From positions 2,802,001 to 2,866,000 of the forward strand of contig NZ_CP042306.1 in NCBI RefSeq assembly GCF_007859635.1: DNA of 64,000 bases. The letters are read 5' to 3'. This stretch comes from Sphingomonas panacisoli. GTDB taxonomy: Bacteria; Pseudomonadota; Alphaproteobacteria; Sphingomonadales; Sphingomonadaceae. Positions 18,062 through 27,012 of the stretch are shown here, piece after piece; the stretch's first letter is position 1, and each line of letters opens with the position of its first letter. The notes beneath the pieces are model-generated. The model made no database searches and had not been told where the DNA came from. It worked only from the letters and a program-made list of their open reading frames with translations. A program made the translations under genes and the position numbers.

Positions 18062-19108
18062 GTGAGCGACGGGTCCTTGCCCGACCGTCTGGCGCGCGCG
18101 ATCACGATGGCGGGGCCGATCCCGCTGTCGCAATATATCGCCGCCGCCAACGCCGAATATTATGGCAGCCGCGACCCGCTGGGATCGGCGGGCGACTTCA
18201 CGACCGCGCCGGAGATCAGCCAGATGTTCGGCGAGTTGATCGGGTTGTGGGCGGCAGACCTGTGGCAACGCGCTGGATCGCCGCCCGTCGCCTGGGTCGA
18301 GTTCGGCCCGGGGCGCGGCACGCTGACCGCCGATGCCTTGCGGGCGATGGCGACCGTTGGCCTGACCCCGTCGGTCCATTTCGTCGAAACCAGCGCGGCG
18401 CTGCGCCAGCGCCAGAAGGCGGCGGTGCCCGATGCGATGTGGCACGACGACGTCGCCACCCTGCCCGACGATCGCCCGCTGATCGTCGTCGCCAACGAAT
18501 TCTTCGACGCATTGCCGATCCGCCAATTGGTGCGCGGGGGCGACGGCTGGCGCGAGCGGATGGTCGCGTGCCAGGACGTCCTGTTCCTGCCGATCGCCGG
18601 CAAGCAAGTGCCCGACACGGTCATCCCCGAGCATCTGCGCGACGCCGACTCTGGATCGGTCATCGAGACCTCCCCCGCGTCGGTCGCGATTGCCCGCGCG
18701 CTGGCGCAGAGGCTGGCCCGTCAGGGCGGCGCCGCGCTCGTCATCGACTACGGCTATGAAGGTCCGGCGATCGGCGACACGCTGCAAGCGATGAGCGGGC
18801 ATGCGTTCGCCAATCCGTTCGAGGATCCCGGCAACCGCGACCTTACCGCGCATGTGGATTTCGCGACGTTGGGCGCCGCGGCGGCGGTCGAGGGCGTGCG
18901 CGTCACCGGTCCGATCGGCCAGGGCGTGTTCCTGTCGGCGCTCGGCATCGAACCGCGCGCCGCCGCGCTCGCCCGCACCTCCCCCGACCGCGCCGACGCA
19001 CTCGCCGCCGATCGCGCGCGACTGTGCGATGCCGACCAGATGGGCGACTTGTTCAAGGCGATGGCGTGGACCGCGCCAAGCTGGCCCGAGCCTGCGGGGT
19101 TCATATGA
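18062..19108 (+). CDS. SAM-dependent methyltransferase, MidA/NDUFAF7 family
   Basis: 348-residue member of the family whose mitochondrial homologue NDUFAF7 methylates an arginine of complex I. The GTG start at 18062 lies one base after the lgt stop. Conserved parts are GPIPLSQYIAAANAEYYGSR, GDFTTAPEISQMFGELIGLW, the SAM-binding FGPGRGTLTADALRAM, ANEFFDALPIRQLV and GAALVIDYGYEG. The last four bases ATGA are shared with the next gene, which argues for translational coupling. Bacterial substrate unproven. Confidence 0.88.
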   Translation: MSDGSLPDRLARAITMAGPIPLSQYIAAANAEYYGSRDPLGSAGDFTTAPEISQMFGELIGLWAADLWQRAGSPPVAWVEFGPGRGTLTADALRAMATVGLTPSVHFVETSAALRQRQKAAVPDAMWHDDVATLPDDRPLIVVANEFFDALPIRQLVRGGDGWRERMVACQDVLFLPIAGKQVPDTVIPEHLRDADSGSVIETSPASVAIARALAQRLARQGGAALVIDYGYEGPAIGDTLQAMSGHAFANPFEDPGNRDLTAHVDFATLGAAAAVEGVRVTGPIGQGVFLSALGIEPRAAALARTSPDRADALAADRARLCDADQMGDLFKAMAWTAPSWPEPAGFI

Positions 19109-19614
19109 TCGACTATCGCGACGCCAAGCCCGCCGACGGCCCCGAACTCGCGCAAGTCGCGCGGCGCTGTTTCACCGAGACGTTCGGCAACCTCTATCGC
19201 CAGGAAGACCTTGCCACGTTCCTCGACGCTGCGTTCGGCACGACGGGACTGCCCTCGCACGTGAGCGATCCCGCGTACACCGTCCGCGTCGCCACCGACG
19301 ACGGCGCGATCATCGGCTTCTGCAAGGTCGGCCCGGTCGTCTTCCCCGGCGAGTGGCCGGAAACCACGATCGAGCTCCACCAACTCTACGTCCTCGGCCC
19401 GTGGCAGGGCGAGGGCATCGCGCCGGTGCTGATGGACTGGGCGCTCGGCACTGCACGCAACCGCGACGCCAAGGACGTGATTCTGTCGGTCTATATCGAC
19501 AATCACCGCGCGCGGCGCTTCTACGAGCGCTACGGGTTCGTCGAGATCGGGAAATACACGTTCATGGTCGGCGACCAGCCCGACGACGACCGACTGATGC
19601 AGCTGACATTATGA
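19105..19614 (+). CDS. GNAT family N-acetyltransferase
   Basis: Acetyltransferase of 169 residues using acetyl-CoA. The GNAT core is seen in IELHQLYVLGPWQGEGIAPV (motif A region) and VYIDNHRARRFYERYGFVEI (motif B). It starts with ATG at 19105 inside the ATGA shared with midA and ends in the ATGA shared with pgeF. Substrate unknown; the operon suggests an envelope or peptidoglycan-related job but does not show it. Confidence 0.85.
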   Translation: MIDYRDAKPADGPELAQVARRCFTETFGNLYRQEDLATFLDAAFGTTGLPSHVSDPAYTVRVATDDGAIIGFCKVGPVVFPGEWPETTIELHQLYVLGPWQGEGIAPVLMDWALGTARNRDAKDVILSVYIDNHRARRFYERYGFVEIGKYTFMVGDQPDDDRLMQLTL

Positions 19615-20378
19615 GCGTCGAGGTCAATCGGGCGCGGGTGCTCGACGGGGTCGCGCACGGCTTTCTCGGGCGCCGCGGCGGGGTATCGACCGGGCTGATG
19701 GCGGGACTCGATATGGGTCGGCGCGGCCAGATCGAGATCGGCCCCGACCTGGCCGAGAACCGCCGTCGCGCGATCGCCGCCGTGTTGCCCGACGCGACGC
19801 TGATGACGCTCTACCAGGTCCATTCGGCCGATTGCGTCACGATGATCAAGCCGTGGGAAGATGGCGCCCGGCCGCATGCCGATGCATTGGTGACCAACCG
19901 GCCCGGCTATCTGCTCGGCATTCTGACCGCCGATTGCGCACCGGTGCTGCTGGCCGACAGGGAGGCCGGTGTGGTCGGTGCGGCGCATGCCGGGTGGAAG
20001 GGCGCGATCCGCGGGGTCACCGACGCGACTATTCTTGCGATGGAAGCAATGGGCGCACGGCGCGACCGCATCCACGCCGCGATCGGCCCGTGCATCTCGC
20101 GCGCCAGCTACGAGGTCGATGCCGCGTTCCAGCATCGCTTCGAACAGCACGACCCCGCCAACGAACGCTTCTTCGCCGCGGGTCGCGACGGCCACGCGCA
20201 GTTCGATCTGGAGGCCTATGTCGCGCACCGCCTCGCCGACGCTGGCGTTCGTACGGTAGAAGCGACGGGACTGGACACCTATGCCGACGCGGACCGCTTC
20301 TACAGCTTCCGGCGCTCGACCCATCGCGGCGAACCCGATTACGGCCGCCAGATCTCGCTGATCGGGTTGCCTGGCTAG
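19611..20378 (+). CDS. pgeF: Peptidoglycan editing factor / polyphenol oxidase (YfiH) family
   Basis: 255-residue protein of the multicopper-oxidase-like DUF152 family; E. coli YfiH acts as a peptidoglycan editing factor that avoids L-serine misincorporation. Typical motifs are HGFLGRRGGVSTG near the start, LYQVHSADCVTM, LTADCAPVLLADREAGVVGA, AHAGWKGAIRGV, and the metal-binding/catalytic region AAIGPCISRASYEVD. The C-terminal TYADADRFYSFRRSTHRGEP matches the family end. It is the last gene of the lgt operon; its TAG shares a CTAG with the TAG of the convergent glycosyltransferase. Confidence 0.92.
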   Translation: MSVEVNRARVLDGVAHGFLGRRGGVSTGLMAGLDMGRRGQIEIGPDLAENRRRAIAAVLPDATLMTLYQVHSADCVTMIKPWEDGARPHADALVTNRPGYLLGILTADCAPVLLADREAGVVGAAHAGWKGAIRGVTDATILAMEAMGARRDRIHAAIGPCISRASYEVDAAFQHRFEQHDPANERFFAAGRDGHAQFDLEAYVAHRLADAGVRTVEATGLDTYADADRFYSFRRSTHRGEPDYGRQISLIGLPG

Positions 20379-21382
20379 GCGGCCAGCATCGCGAGTTGCG
20401 CGCGGACGAGGTCGAGATTGTGCCGCGCCAGATGGCTGCCCCGGCCCGGCACCGACCCTTCGAGGTCGGGCCGCTCGCCGATCGCCAGGCATCGCTCCCA
20501 CGACGCACAAGCGTGCGGCAGCCAATGCCCGACCGCGTTCGCCGGATCGGCTATCGCGCAGTCGAGCAGCACATCGCCGAGTACGAAGTGGAAGTCGGGC
20601 GACCGCGCCCACGTCTGGCGATGCTCCTCGGCAAACTCGATCGCTTCGTCGAGCTGCCCGCTCTTCGCCAGCGCATGGAGCTGAGCGACCACCAATTCAT
20701 GCCGCCAGTTCGCTTCGACCGGGCTCAGCGTCAGCGCGGTCGCGAAATGCACGCTCGCCGCGCGTTCGTCGCCGCGCATCTGCGCGTCCTTGCCGAGCTG
20801 ATAGTGGAGATATGGATCGTCGGGCGCGTCGCTTAGTTCGGCGAGCAGCAGCGGTCGATTGCGGTCGTATTTCCGCGCGAGTTGTGCCTCGGCATAGCCG
20901 TCATGGCCGATCGTCAGATCCACATGCACACGCGGCAAGTCGGACTCGACCTGTTCGTGCACCCGACCGACGAACCGGACGCCGCGCGGCAGCAAGCGCG
21001 TGATGCGGTTGCGCGTGACGTTGCCCGCGGCGCCATCGCTGGCGATGGTCACGCGCCCGAGCCGCGCGGAACCCCCACACCAGTCGCGTAGACATTCGCC
21101 GCCGCTCTCGATCCATTCGTCGGCGTCGACGACCAGATTCCAGTCGGCATCCGCCAACAGCAACGCGGCGTTGCGCGCTTCGGCGAAGCTGTCGGGCCAG
21201 ATCATTTCATGCACTTCCGCCCCGCACCCCTGCGCGATCGCGATCGTGTCGTCGGTCGATCCGGTATCCAGCATCACGATCCGATCGACCCACGGTCGGA
21301 CACTATCCAGACACCGCGCAATGCAGCGTGCTTCATTGCGGACGATCAGCACGACGGCGAGCGAGGGACGGCGACCGGTCAT
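20375..21382 (-). CDS. Glycosyltransferase family 2 protein with TPR-like C-terminus
   Basis: 335-residue protein. The N-terminal GT-A domain has SLAVVLIVRNEARCIARCLD, VMLDTGSTDDTIAIA, EARNAALLLADADWNLVVDA and the DADEW acidic motif near residue 100. Residues from about 190 on are helical repeats (YLHYQLGKDAQMRGDERAAS, LHALAKSGQLDEAIEFAEEH), as in GT2-TPR proteins. Sugar donor and acceptor are unknown. It is convergent with pgeF with a 4-base stop overlap. Confidence 0.86.
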   Translation of the reverse strand: MTGRRPSLAVVLIVRNEARCIARCLDSVRPWVDRIVMLDTGSTDDTIAIAQGCGAEVHEMIWPDSFAEARNAALLLADADWNLVVDADEWIESGGECLRDWCGGSARLGRVTIASDGAAGNVTRNRITRLLPRGVRFVGRVHEQVESDLPRVHVDLTIGHDGYAEAQLARKYDRNRPLLLAELSDAPDDPYLHYQLGKDAQMRGDERAASVHFATALTLSPVEANWRHELVVAQLHALAKSGQLDEAIEFAEEHRQTWARSPDFHFVLGDVLLDCAIADPANAVGHWLPHACASWERCLAIGERPDLEGSVPGRGSHLARHNLDLVRAQLAMLAA

Positions 21383-21570
21383 CGCTCCGGGCTTGCATCA
21401 TCGTGGTGAAAATCGCGTTAACCATAGTGCCCAAGGAACGCTTCGAGTCGTTTCACTTGCAACCTTTTTGCTTCTATGCGTTCAGGCGCCCAAGGAGATA
21501 ACGATGCCCAACCAGCCCACCGGAACCGAAGCCGACCTGACCGGCGTCGAGGCGAAAGCGCCCAAGGCCC

Positions 21571-22833
21571 ATGTCGATCTCGATCGGCGGGCGCAAGCTC
21601 AAGCCGTCGACGATGATGATGGGCCACGGCTACGATCCGATGCTGTCGGAAGGCTCGCTCAAGCCGCCGATCTTCCTGACCTCGACCTTCGTTTTCCCCA
21701 ACGCTGCGGCGGGCAAGCGGCATTTTGAGGGCGTGACGGGCAAGCGCCCGGGCGGTGCCGATGGGCTGGTCTATTCGCGGTTCAACGGCCCAAACCAGGA
21801 AATCCTCGAGGATCGCCTGGGCATCTGGGAAAGCGCCGAGGACGCGCTCGCCTTTTCGTCGGGCATGTCGGCGATCGCCACGCTGTTCCTGGCGATGGTC
21901 AAGCCGGGTGACACGATCGTTCATTCGGGACCGCTCTACGCCGCGACCGAAACGCTGATCGCGCGCATCCTCGGCAAGTTCGGGGTCAATTGGGTCGACT
22001 TCCCGGCCGGCTCGACCCGCGCGGAAATCGATGCCGCCATGAAGAAGGGCGCGGACACCGGCAACGTCGCGCTCATCTATCTCGAGAGCCCGGCCAACCC
22101 GACCAACGCGCTGGTCGATGTCGAGGCGGTCGCCGCCAGCCGCGACGCGATCTTCGCCGACCGCGCCGACAAGCCGCCGATCGCGATCGACAACACCTTC
22201 CTCGGTCCCGTTTGGGCGCAACCGCTCAAGCAGGGCGCCGACTTGGTCGTCTACAGCCTCACCAAATATGCCGGCGGACACAGCGATCTCGTCGCCGGCG
22301 GCGTGTTGGGGTCGAAGGCGCACATCAACACTATCCGGATGATGCGCAACACGATCGGCACGATCTGCGACCCGCACACCGCCTGGATGCTGCTGCGAAG
22401 CCTGGAAACGCTGGAACTGCGCATGACCCGCGCGGGCGAAAATGCCGCCAAGGTCTGCAAGTTTCTGAACGATCATCCGAAGGTCGAGAAGGTCGGCTAT
22501 CTCGGCTTCCTCGAGCAACAGGGCGACGCGCGCCAGGCCGACATCTATCGCCGCCATTGCACCGGCGCCGGCAGCACCTTCTCGCTCTATCTGAAGGGCG
22601 GCGAGGCGGAAGCGTTCAAGTTCCTCGATACGCTCAAGATCGCCAAGCTCGCGGTCAGCCTGGGCGGCACCGAGACGCTGGCCTCCGCCCCGGCCGCGAT
22701 GACGCATCTTTCCGTCCCCGACGAGCGCAAGCAGGCGCTCGGCATCACCGACAACCTCGTACGTATTTCGATCGGGGTCGAGGATGCCGACGATCTGATT
22801 GCCGACTTCGCCGCAGCGCTCGACGCGATTTAG
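21571..22833 (+). CDS. Cystathionine gamma-synthase-family PLP enzyme, 5' frame disrupted
   Basis: PLP-dependent Cys/Met metabolism enzyme (cystathionine gamma-synthase, O-succinylhomoserine sulfhydrylase or methionine gamma-lyase type). This frame is 420 residues. It shows PPIFLTSTFVFPNAAAGKRH, LVYSRFNGPNQEILEDRL, FSSGMSAIATLFLAMVKPGD, IYLESPANPTNALVD, AIDNTFLGP and the PLP lysine in VVYSLTKYAGGHSDLVAGGV. A better start lies outside this frame: ATG at 21504 has AAGGAGAT upstream and encodes MPNQPTGTEADLTGVEAKAP in a different frame, which would join this one if one G of the GGG at 21589-21591 were removed. The true gene is then probably 21504-22833. Confidence 0.85.
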   Translation: MSISIGGRKLKPSTMMMGHGYDPMLSEGSLKPPIFLTSTFVFPNAAAGKRHFEGVTGKRPGGADGLVYSRFNGPNQEILEDRLGIWESAEDALAFSSGMSAIATLFLAMVKPGDTIVHSGPLYAATETLIARILGKFGVNWVDFPAGSTRAEIDAAMKKGADTGNVALIYLESPANPTNALVDVEAVAASRDAIFADRADKPPIAIDNTFLGPVWAQPLKQGADLVVYSLTKYAGGHSDLVAGGVLGSKAHINTIRMMRNTIGTICDPHTAWMLLRSLETLELRMTRAGENAAKVCKFLNDHPKVEKVGYLGFLEQQGDARQADIYRRHCTGAGSTFSLYLKGGEAEAFKFLDTLKIAKLAVSLGGTETLASAPAAMTHLSVPDERKQALGITDNLVRISIGVEDADDLIADFAAALDAI

Positions 22834-22984
22834 GCCATCGCACCAACACTCGGCGAGATTTTTGCTCGGTATCTGGCGCGAAATCCCGGTCGCTTCCCCG
22901 CTTCAGGTGTATTATTCAACTGGCACACTAACTGCATAGCCCTTCTCGACCGGCACTGGCCGGGGCACACGAGGAGGAAGTCAA

Positions 22985-23233
22985 ATGAGGATATTGGGGT
23001 ATCTTAGCCTGATGGCGGTATTGGCGATCATGGTGATGGTGATGGCGGGCGGACCTGCCGTAGCAAGTCCGGCGAAGGGCTATCAGATCACCTATCTTGC
23101 CGACCGCGGTCATTATTGCCTGAAGCCGCTGACGGCCGACGAAGCCGACCGGCTCGGCATCACGATGTACAAGACCGAATGCCACACCGCAGTGGCTTGG
23201 GCGGGAATGGGGCTGAAGATCACCCGCAATTGA
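22985..23233 (+). CDS. Small exported hypothetical protein
   Basis: 82 residues, no recognised family. A hydrophobic signal (MRILGYLSLMAVLAIMVMVM) is followed by a short mature part of about 55 residues with two cysteines (HYCLKP, KTECHTAVAWAG). AGGAGGAAG precedes the ATG at a good distance, so expression is likely. It faces the MFS transporter gene. The 151-base gap upstream contains no other feature that I can support. Confidence 0.72.
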   Translation: MRILGYLSLMAVLAIMVMVMAGGPAVASPAKGYQITYLADRGHYCLKPLTADEADRLGITMYKTECHTAVAWAGMGLKITRN

Positions 23234-23259
23234 CGCCGCCGGCCGGCTGGCACCGAGAG

Positions 23260-24831
23260 TCAGCCGGCCACCCCTTCGTCGAGCAGCCGCAAATCGCGAC
23301 CTCGCGTCTCACGTCCGAACCAGGCGCACAGGCCGAGCGCGGCGATCGTCGGCACCATGATCAGGCCCGCCACGACGCCCATGGACGGGACCAGCGCGGT
23401 GATGCTCAGCGCTTGCGCTCCGACCCCGCCAGCCTTGGTGCACGCCGCGACCCAGCCCGTGGCACGGCCACGGACGCGCAAGGGGAAGCTTTCGGCGGCA
23501 TAGGGCAGCAGGATCGCGATGATCCCGTTCGACCCGACGATCAGCAGAGCGACGGGCAAGACGGGGCTTCCGACGCCCGCGAATTCGAGCCGCAACACGC
23601 CGACAAGGCCCAGGAACGTGACGCCGATCATCGTGACGAGCGACCATTTGGTGCTCCAGCGGCTATACATCAACGCACACACGAACACCGTCGGGAACGC
23701 GATTAGCGCGGATTCGGCGAGCAATTTGCTCGACACCGCCATCGAATAACCCTTCGCGACCAGATCGGCGGGAAGCCACAGCAGCAACCCGAAATTGACC
23801 AGACCCCAGGCAATCGCAGCGGTCGACAGCGCGGCGAGTTTACCGATCAGCTTCGCCCCGGTCAGTGCGTGGCTCACCGTTCCGGCGGGGAGCGGCGGCG
23901 GGGCGTCGTGGCGAACGGCGGTCGCTCCGAAGCGCGCCATCACCGCACGCGCCTCGGCGTCGCGACCCCGCGCGAGCAGGAACTTGGCCGATTCCGGGAT
24001 GAACCCGCCCAACAGAACGAGCGTCAGCCCGGTGGGCAGGTTGAGCAGCCACAGGATGCGCCATCCGAACACGGGCTGGAGCAGCGCCGACAGCCCGCTC
24101 GCCGCGAAATAGCCGCCGACCGCGCCCAGTCCACCGACCAACACCAAGCTCCAGCCACGGTGGCGGTTGGGCATCATTTCCGCGAGCAGCGCATAGGTCA
24201 CCGGCAGCATCCCGCCGGCCGCCGCGCCCATCATGAAGCACATGCCGATGTTCCAGGCGAGGCTGGGCATCGCGCCGCAGATCGACGTGCCGACGAACAT
24301 CACCGCCGACAACAGGATCGACGCCTTTCGCCCGTAGATATCGGCGATCACACCCCACAATACCGATCCCGTGACCGTACCGATCAGCGCCGCGAACGGC
24401 ACCAGCGACGCGGTCGCCTTCGACACCGCATATTCGCCGACCATGCCGGGAATCGTAAAGCCGAGCGAAGCCGGTTTCATCACGTCGATGATCAGCGCGA
24501 CGACCAGCACCAGCATCAGCCGCCAGTGCGGCCAGCCGAGCGCGGCATCCTCGGGCGCCGAAATCTCGATCGTCTCCGCGGCTGCGCGCTGATCGGCTAG
24601 GTTACGGGGGAGCAAGCCATAAGCGGCGATCCCGACCCCGGCGATGATCAACCCCATGCCGGCGACCATGTCCCAGCCCATCGCCATACCGGCGAGGCGG
24701 AAATGCATCATCCGCCCCATCAGGAACATGGGCAGGTGCATCATGACGCCGATCGTGACGGCGATGCAGCCAAGCGCGAACGCCCAGATCGCCTGACGGT
24801 CGCTGAGCGTCGAACTGAGCCCCCGCGCCAC
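23260..24831 (-). CDS. MFS transporter, sugar/aromatic acid-type
   Basis: Twelve-helix-type inner-membrane transporter of 523 residues. The family loop motif is seen as GVIADIYGRKASILLSAVMF and the second half as PNRHRGWSLVLVGGLGAVGG and ESFPLRVRGRATGWVAACTK. The first about 75 residues add further hydrophobic segments (AIWAFALGCIAVTIGVMMHL). The GTG start at 24831 is two bases after the murA stop, so the pair is likely cotranscribed. Substrate cannot be told. Confidence 0.85.
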   Translation of the reverse strand: MARGLSSTLSDRQAIWAFALGCIAVTIGVMMHLPMFLMGRMMHFRLAGMAMGWDMVAGMGLIIAGVGIAAYGLLPRNLADQRAAAETIEISAPEDAALGWPHWRLMLVLVVALIIDVMKPASLGFTIPGMVGEYAVSKATASLVPFAALIGTVTGSVLWGVIADIYGRKASILLSAVMFVGTSICGAMPSLAWNIGMCFMMGAAAGGMLPVTYALLAEMMPNRHRGWSLVLVGGLGAVGGYFAASGLSALLQPVFGWRILWLLNLPTGLTLVLLGGFIPESAKFLLARGRDAEARAVMARFGATAVRHDAPPPLPAGTVSHALTGAKLIGKLAALSTAAIAWGLVNFGLLLWLPADLVAKGYSMAVSSKLLAESALIAFPTVFVCALMYSRWSTKWSLVTMIGVTFLGLVGVLRLEFAGVGSPVLPVALLIVGSNGIIAILLPYAAESFPLRVRGRATGWVAACTKAGGVGAQALSITALVPSMGVVAGLIMVPTIAALGLCAWFGRETRGRDLRLLDEGVAG

Positions 24832-24833
24832 GA

Positions 24834-26117
24834 TCAGCCGTCGCCGACGCGCTCGATATCGGCGCCGACCGCCTGAAGCTTTTCCTCGAGCCGCTCATAC
24901 CCGCGATCGAGGTGGTAGACACGGCTGACCTGGGTCTCGCCGTCGGCGATCAGGCCGGCGATGATCAGGCTCATGGACGCGCGCAGGTCGGTCGCCATCA
25001 CCGGCGCGCCGACCATGCGATCGACCCCGCGCACGACGGCGGTGCGGCCGCGCACTTGGATATCGGCGCCCATTCGCGCCAGCTCGGGGACGTGCATGTA
25101 GCGGTTTTCGAAGATCGTTTCGGTCAGCACGCTCGCACCGTCGGCCTTGCACAGCATCGCCATGAACTGCGCCTGCATGTCGGTCGCGAAACCCGGGAAC
25201 GGCGCGGTCGAGAGCGTCAGCGGCTTGAGCTTGCCGTCGGACGAAACGTGGAGCGAATGGCCCTTTTCCTCGACCGTGACGCCGGCATCGACCAACGCCG
25301 CGATCGTCGCGCGCATATCGTCGGCCTTGATCCCGGCCAGTTCGACATTCCCGCCGGCGATACCGACCGCACAGGCATAGCTGCCCGCTTCGATCCGGTC
25401 GGGCATCACGCGGTAGGTCGCGCCGTGGAGGCGATCGACGCCCTCGATCTCCAGCGTTTCGGTGCCGACGCCCGACATCTGCGCGCCCATCGCGAGCAGC
25501 AGGTTGCAAAGATCGACGATCTCCGGCTCGCGCGCGGCATTCTCGATCACCGTCGAGCCTTTCGCCAGCACCGCCGCCATCACCGCATTCTCGGTCGCGC
25601 CGACCGACACGATCGGGAAGGTCACGCGTCCGCCCGGCAAACGCCCGCCCGGCGCCTTGGCACGGACATAGCCGGCGGCAATCTCGATCTCCGCGCCCAT
25701 TGCTTCGAGCGCCTTCAGGTGGAGATCGATCGGGCGGTTGCCGATCGAACAGCCGCCGGGCAGCGACACCGTCGCCTCGCCCGCGCGCGCCACCAACGGC
25801 CCCAGCACCAGGATCGACGCGCGCATCTTGCGGACGATGTCGTACGGCGCCTCGGTCGAGGTCAGCCGGCCCGCGCGCATCGTCATCACGCGCCCGAAAT
25901 CGGTGGGACGCGCGCCTTCGATCTCGGTCGACGCGCCAAGCTGGTTGAGCAGATGACCGAAGCTGTCGACATCGGCGAGGCGTGGCAGATTGCGCAACGT
26001 CACCGGTTCCTCGGTCAACAGCGCGCACGGCATCAGCGTGAGCGCCGAGTTCTTCGCACCGGAGATAGGGAGCTTGCCCGACAGCCGATTGCCGCCGCGA
26101 ATGAGGATACGGTCCAT
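24834..26117 (-). CDS. murA: UDP-N-acetylglucosamine 1-carboxyvinyltransferase
   Basis: First committed step of peptidoglycan synthesis: transfers enolpyruvate from PEP to UDP-GlcNAc. 427 residues. Conserved K22-N23 in [17 protein letters not shown], the catalytic Cys123 in [19 protein letters not shown] (fosfomycin target), Asp region [17 protein letters not shown], and [19 protein letters not shown] are all present. The cysteine is retained, so fosfomycin sensitivity is not excluded by this residue. Confidence 0.97.
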   Translation of the reverse strand: MDRILIRGGNRLSGKLPISGAKNSALTLMPCALLTEEPVTLRNLPRLADVDSFGHLLNQLGASTEIEGARPTDFGRVMTMRAGRLTSTEAPYDIVRKMRASILVLGPLVARAGEATVSLPGGCSIGNRPIDLHLKALEAMGAEIEIAAGYVRAKAPGGRLPGGRVTFPIVSVGATENAVMAAVLAKGSTVIENAAREPEIVDLCNLLLAMGAQMSGVGTETLEIEGVDRLHGATYRVMPDRIEAGSYACAVGIAGGNVELAGIKADDMRATIAALVDAGVTVEEKGHSLHVSSDGKLKPLTLSTAPFPGFATDMQAQFMAMLCKADGASVLTETIFENRYMHVPELARMGADIQVRGRTAVVRGVDRMVGAPVMATDLRASMSLIIAGLIADGETQVSRVYHLDRGYERLEEKLQAVGADIERVGDG

Positions 26118-26256
26118 GGGCGGTATCTATCGTCGTTACGCGCTCGCGCAAGCAGTGGCGTAATGCAACGGGTTCGCAACCACCATTGATCGACTTTAAT
26201 GCACGTCTGCCCGCGCCCTGCTTTGTGTAAAGAAAGGTCGCGGGGGTTAGTATAGC

Positions 26257-26991
26257 GTGTCAGGTAGTTGTTTCGCCGAGCGTTTGGGCGATCTGGTATC
26301 GATCACAACGGCTGAACACGACGCGTTGGCGCGGCTCGAAGAGCGCGAACGCGCGGTACGGCGCGGCGCGACGATCCAGCGAGAAAATGATCGCGTCGGC
26401 GAGCTCTTCATCCTGAAGAAGGGGGTGATGATGTCGTCGATGCTGCTCGACGACGGCAGCCGCCAGATCCTGCGCTTCCTGTTTCCCGGCGACATGATGG
26501 GTTTGTCGAGCCTCGCCTATCGCGAAGCGCCGGAGACACTCACCGCTCTGTCCGACAGCGTCATCTGCCCGTTCGAACGCGCGGCGTTGAGCGAAATCGT
26601 TGGCGCACATCCCCGGCTCGGTGCGTTGATGATGGTCTATGGCCAGATCGAACGCGCCGCGCTGACCGACCGGCTCGCGGCGCTCGGCCGGACGTCGGCC
26701 AAGGCACGGGTCGCGGCGGTACTGATCGACATGCGCAACCGGCTACGGATGATCGACAAGTCGATCACGGATACTTTGGTGCTGGGGCTCACGCAGGAAG
26801 AGATCGGTGACGCGACCGGGCTGACCGCCGTTCACGTCAACCGCATGCTCCGTCAGCTCGAAGACGATGGACTGATCGCGCGCGAACACGGCCGGATCAC
26901 CTTCGCCAACGAACGCGCGTTGATCCGCGAGGCGAATTACGTCGATCGCTATCAGGGGCTCGATCTCAGCTGGCTGCCCGCGGCGCGATAG
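26257..26991 (+). CDS. Crp/Fnr family transcriptional regulator
   Basis: 244-residue DNA-binding regulator. The N-terminal cyclic-nucleotide-like beta-barrel has GELFILKKGVMMSSMLLDDG and RQILRFLFPGDMMGLSSLAY. The C-terminal Crp-type helix-turn-helix is LTQEEIGDATGLTAVHVNRM with LRQLEDDGLI. The N-terminal cysteine set of oxygen-sensing Fnr is absent (only Cys5 and one later Cys), so it is not an Fe-S Fnr. The start is GTG at 26257 after GGGGG; ATG starts are not available nearby. Effector and targets unknown. Confidence 0.86.
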   Translation: MSGSCFAERLGDLVSITTAEHDALARLEERERAVRRGATIQRENDRVGELFILKKGVMMSSMLLDDGSRQILRFLFPGDMMGLSSLAYREAPETLTALSDSVICPFERAALSEIVGAHPRLGALMMVYGQIERAALTDRLAALGRTSAKARVAAVLIDMRNRLRMIDKSITDTLVLGLTQEEIGDATGLTAVHVNRMLRQLEDDGLIAREHGRITFANERALIREANYVDRYQGLDLSWLPAAR

Positions 26992-26992
26992 T

Positions 26993-27010
26993 CCTTCGCC
27001 GGGGCGACGA
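26993..27010. repeat. Half copy of the CCGGC palindrome
   Basis: CCTTCGCCGGGGCGACGA matches the right end of the palindrome unit at 47378-47403 but has no left arm. It fills the 21-base gap between the convergent Crp/Fnr and M16 genes. Confidence 0.5.
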
Positions 27011-27012
27011 CG

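Noticed and set aside
21383..21503. Possible SAM riboswitch upstream of the PLP enzyme
   Set aside because: No convincing conserved SAM-II or other riboswitch core could be traced by eye; left unclaimed. A covariance-model search would decide.
26118..26256. TTGAT-like half of an Fnr box before the Crp/Fnr gene
   Set aside because: Only one half-site; the second half does not match.
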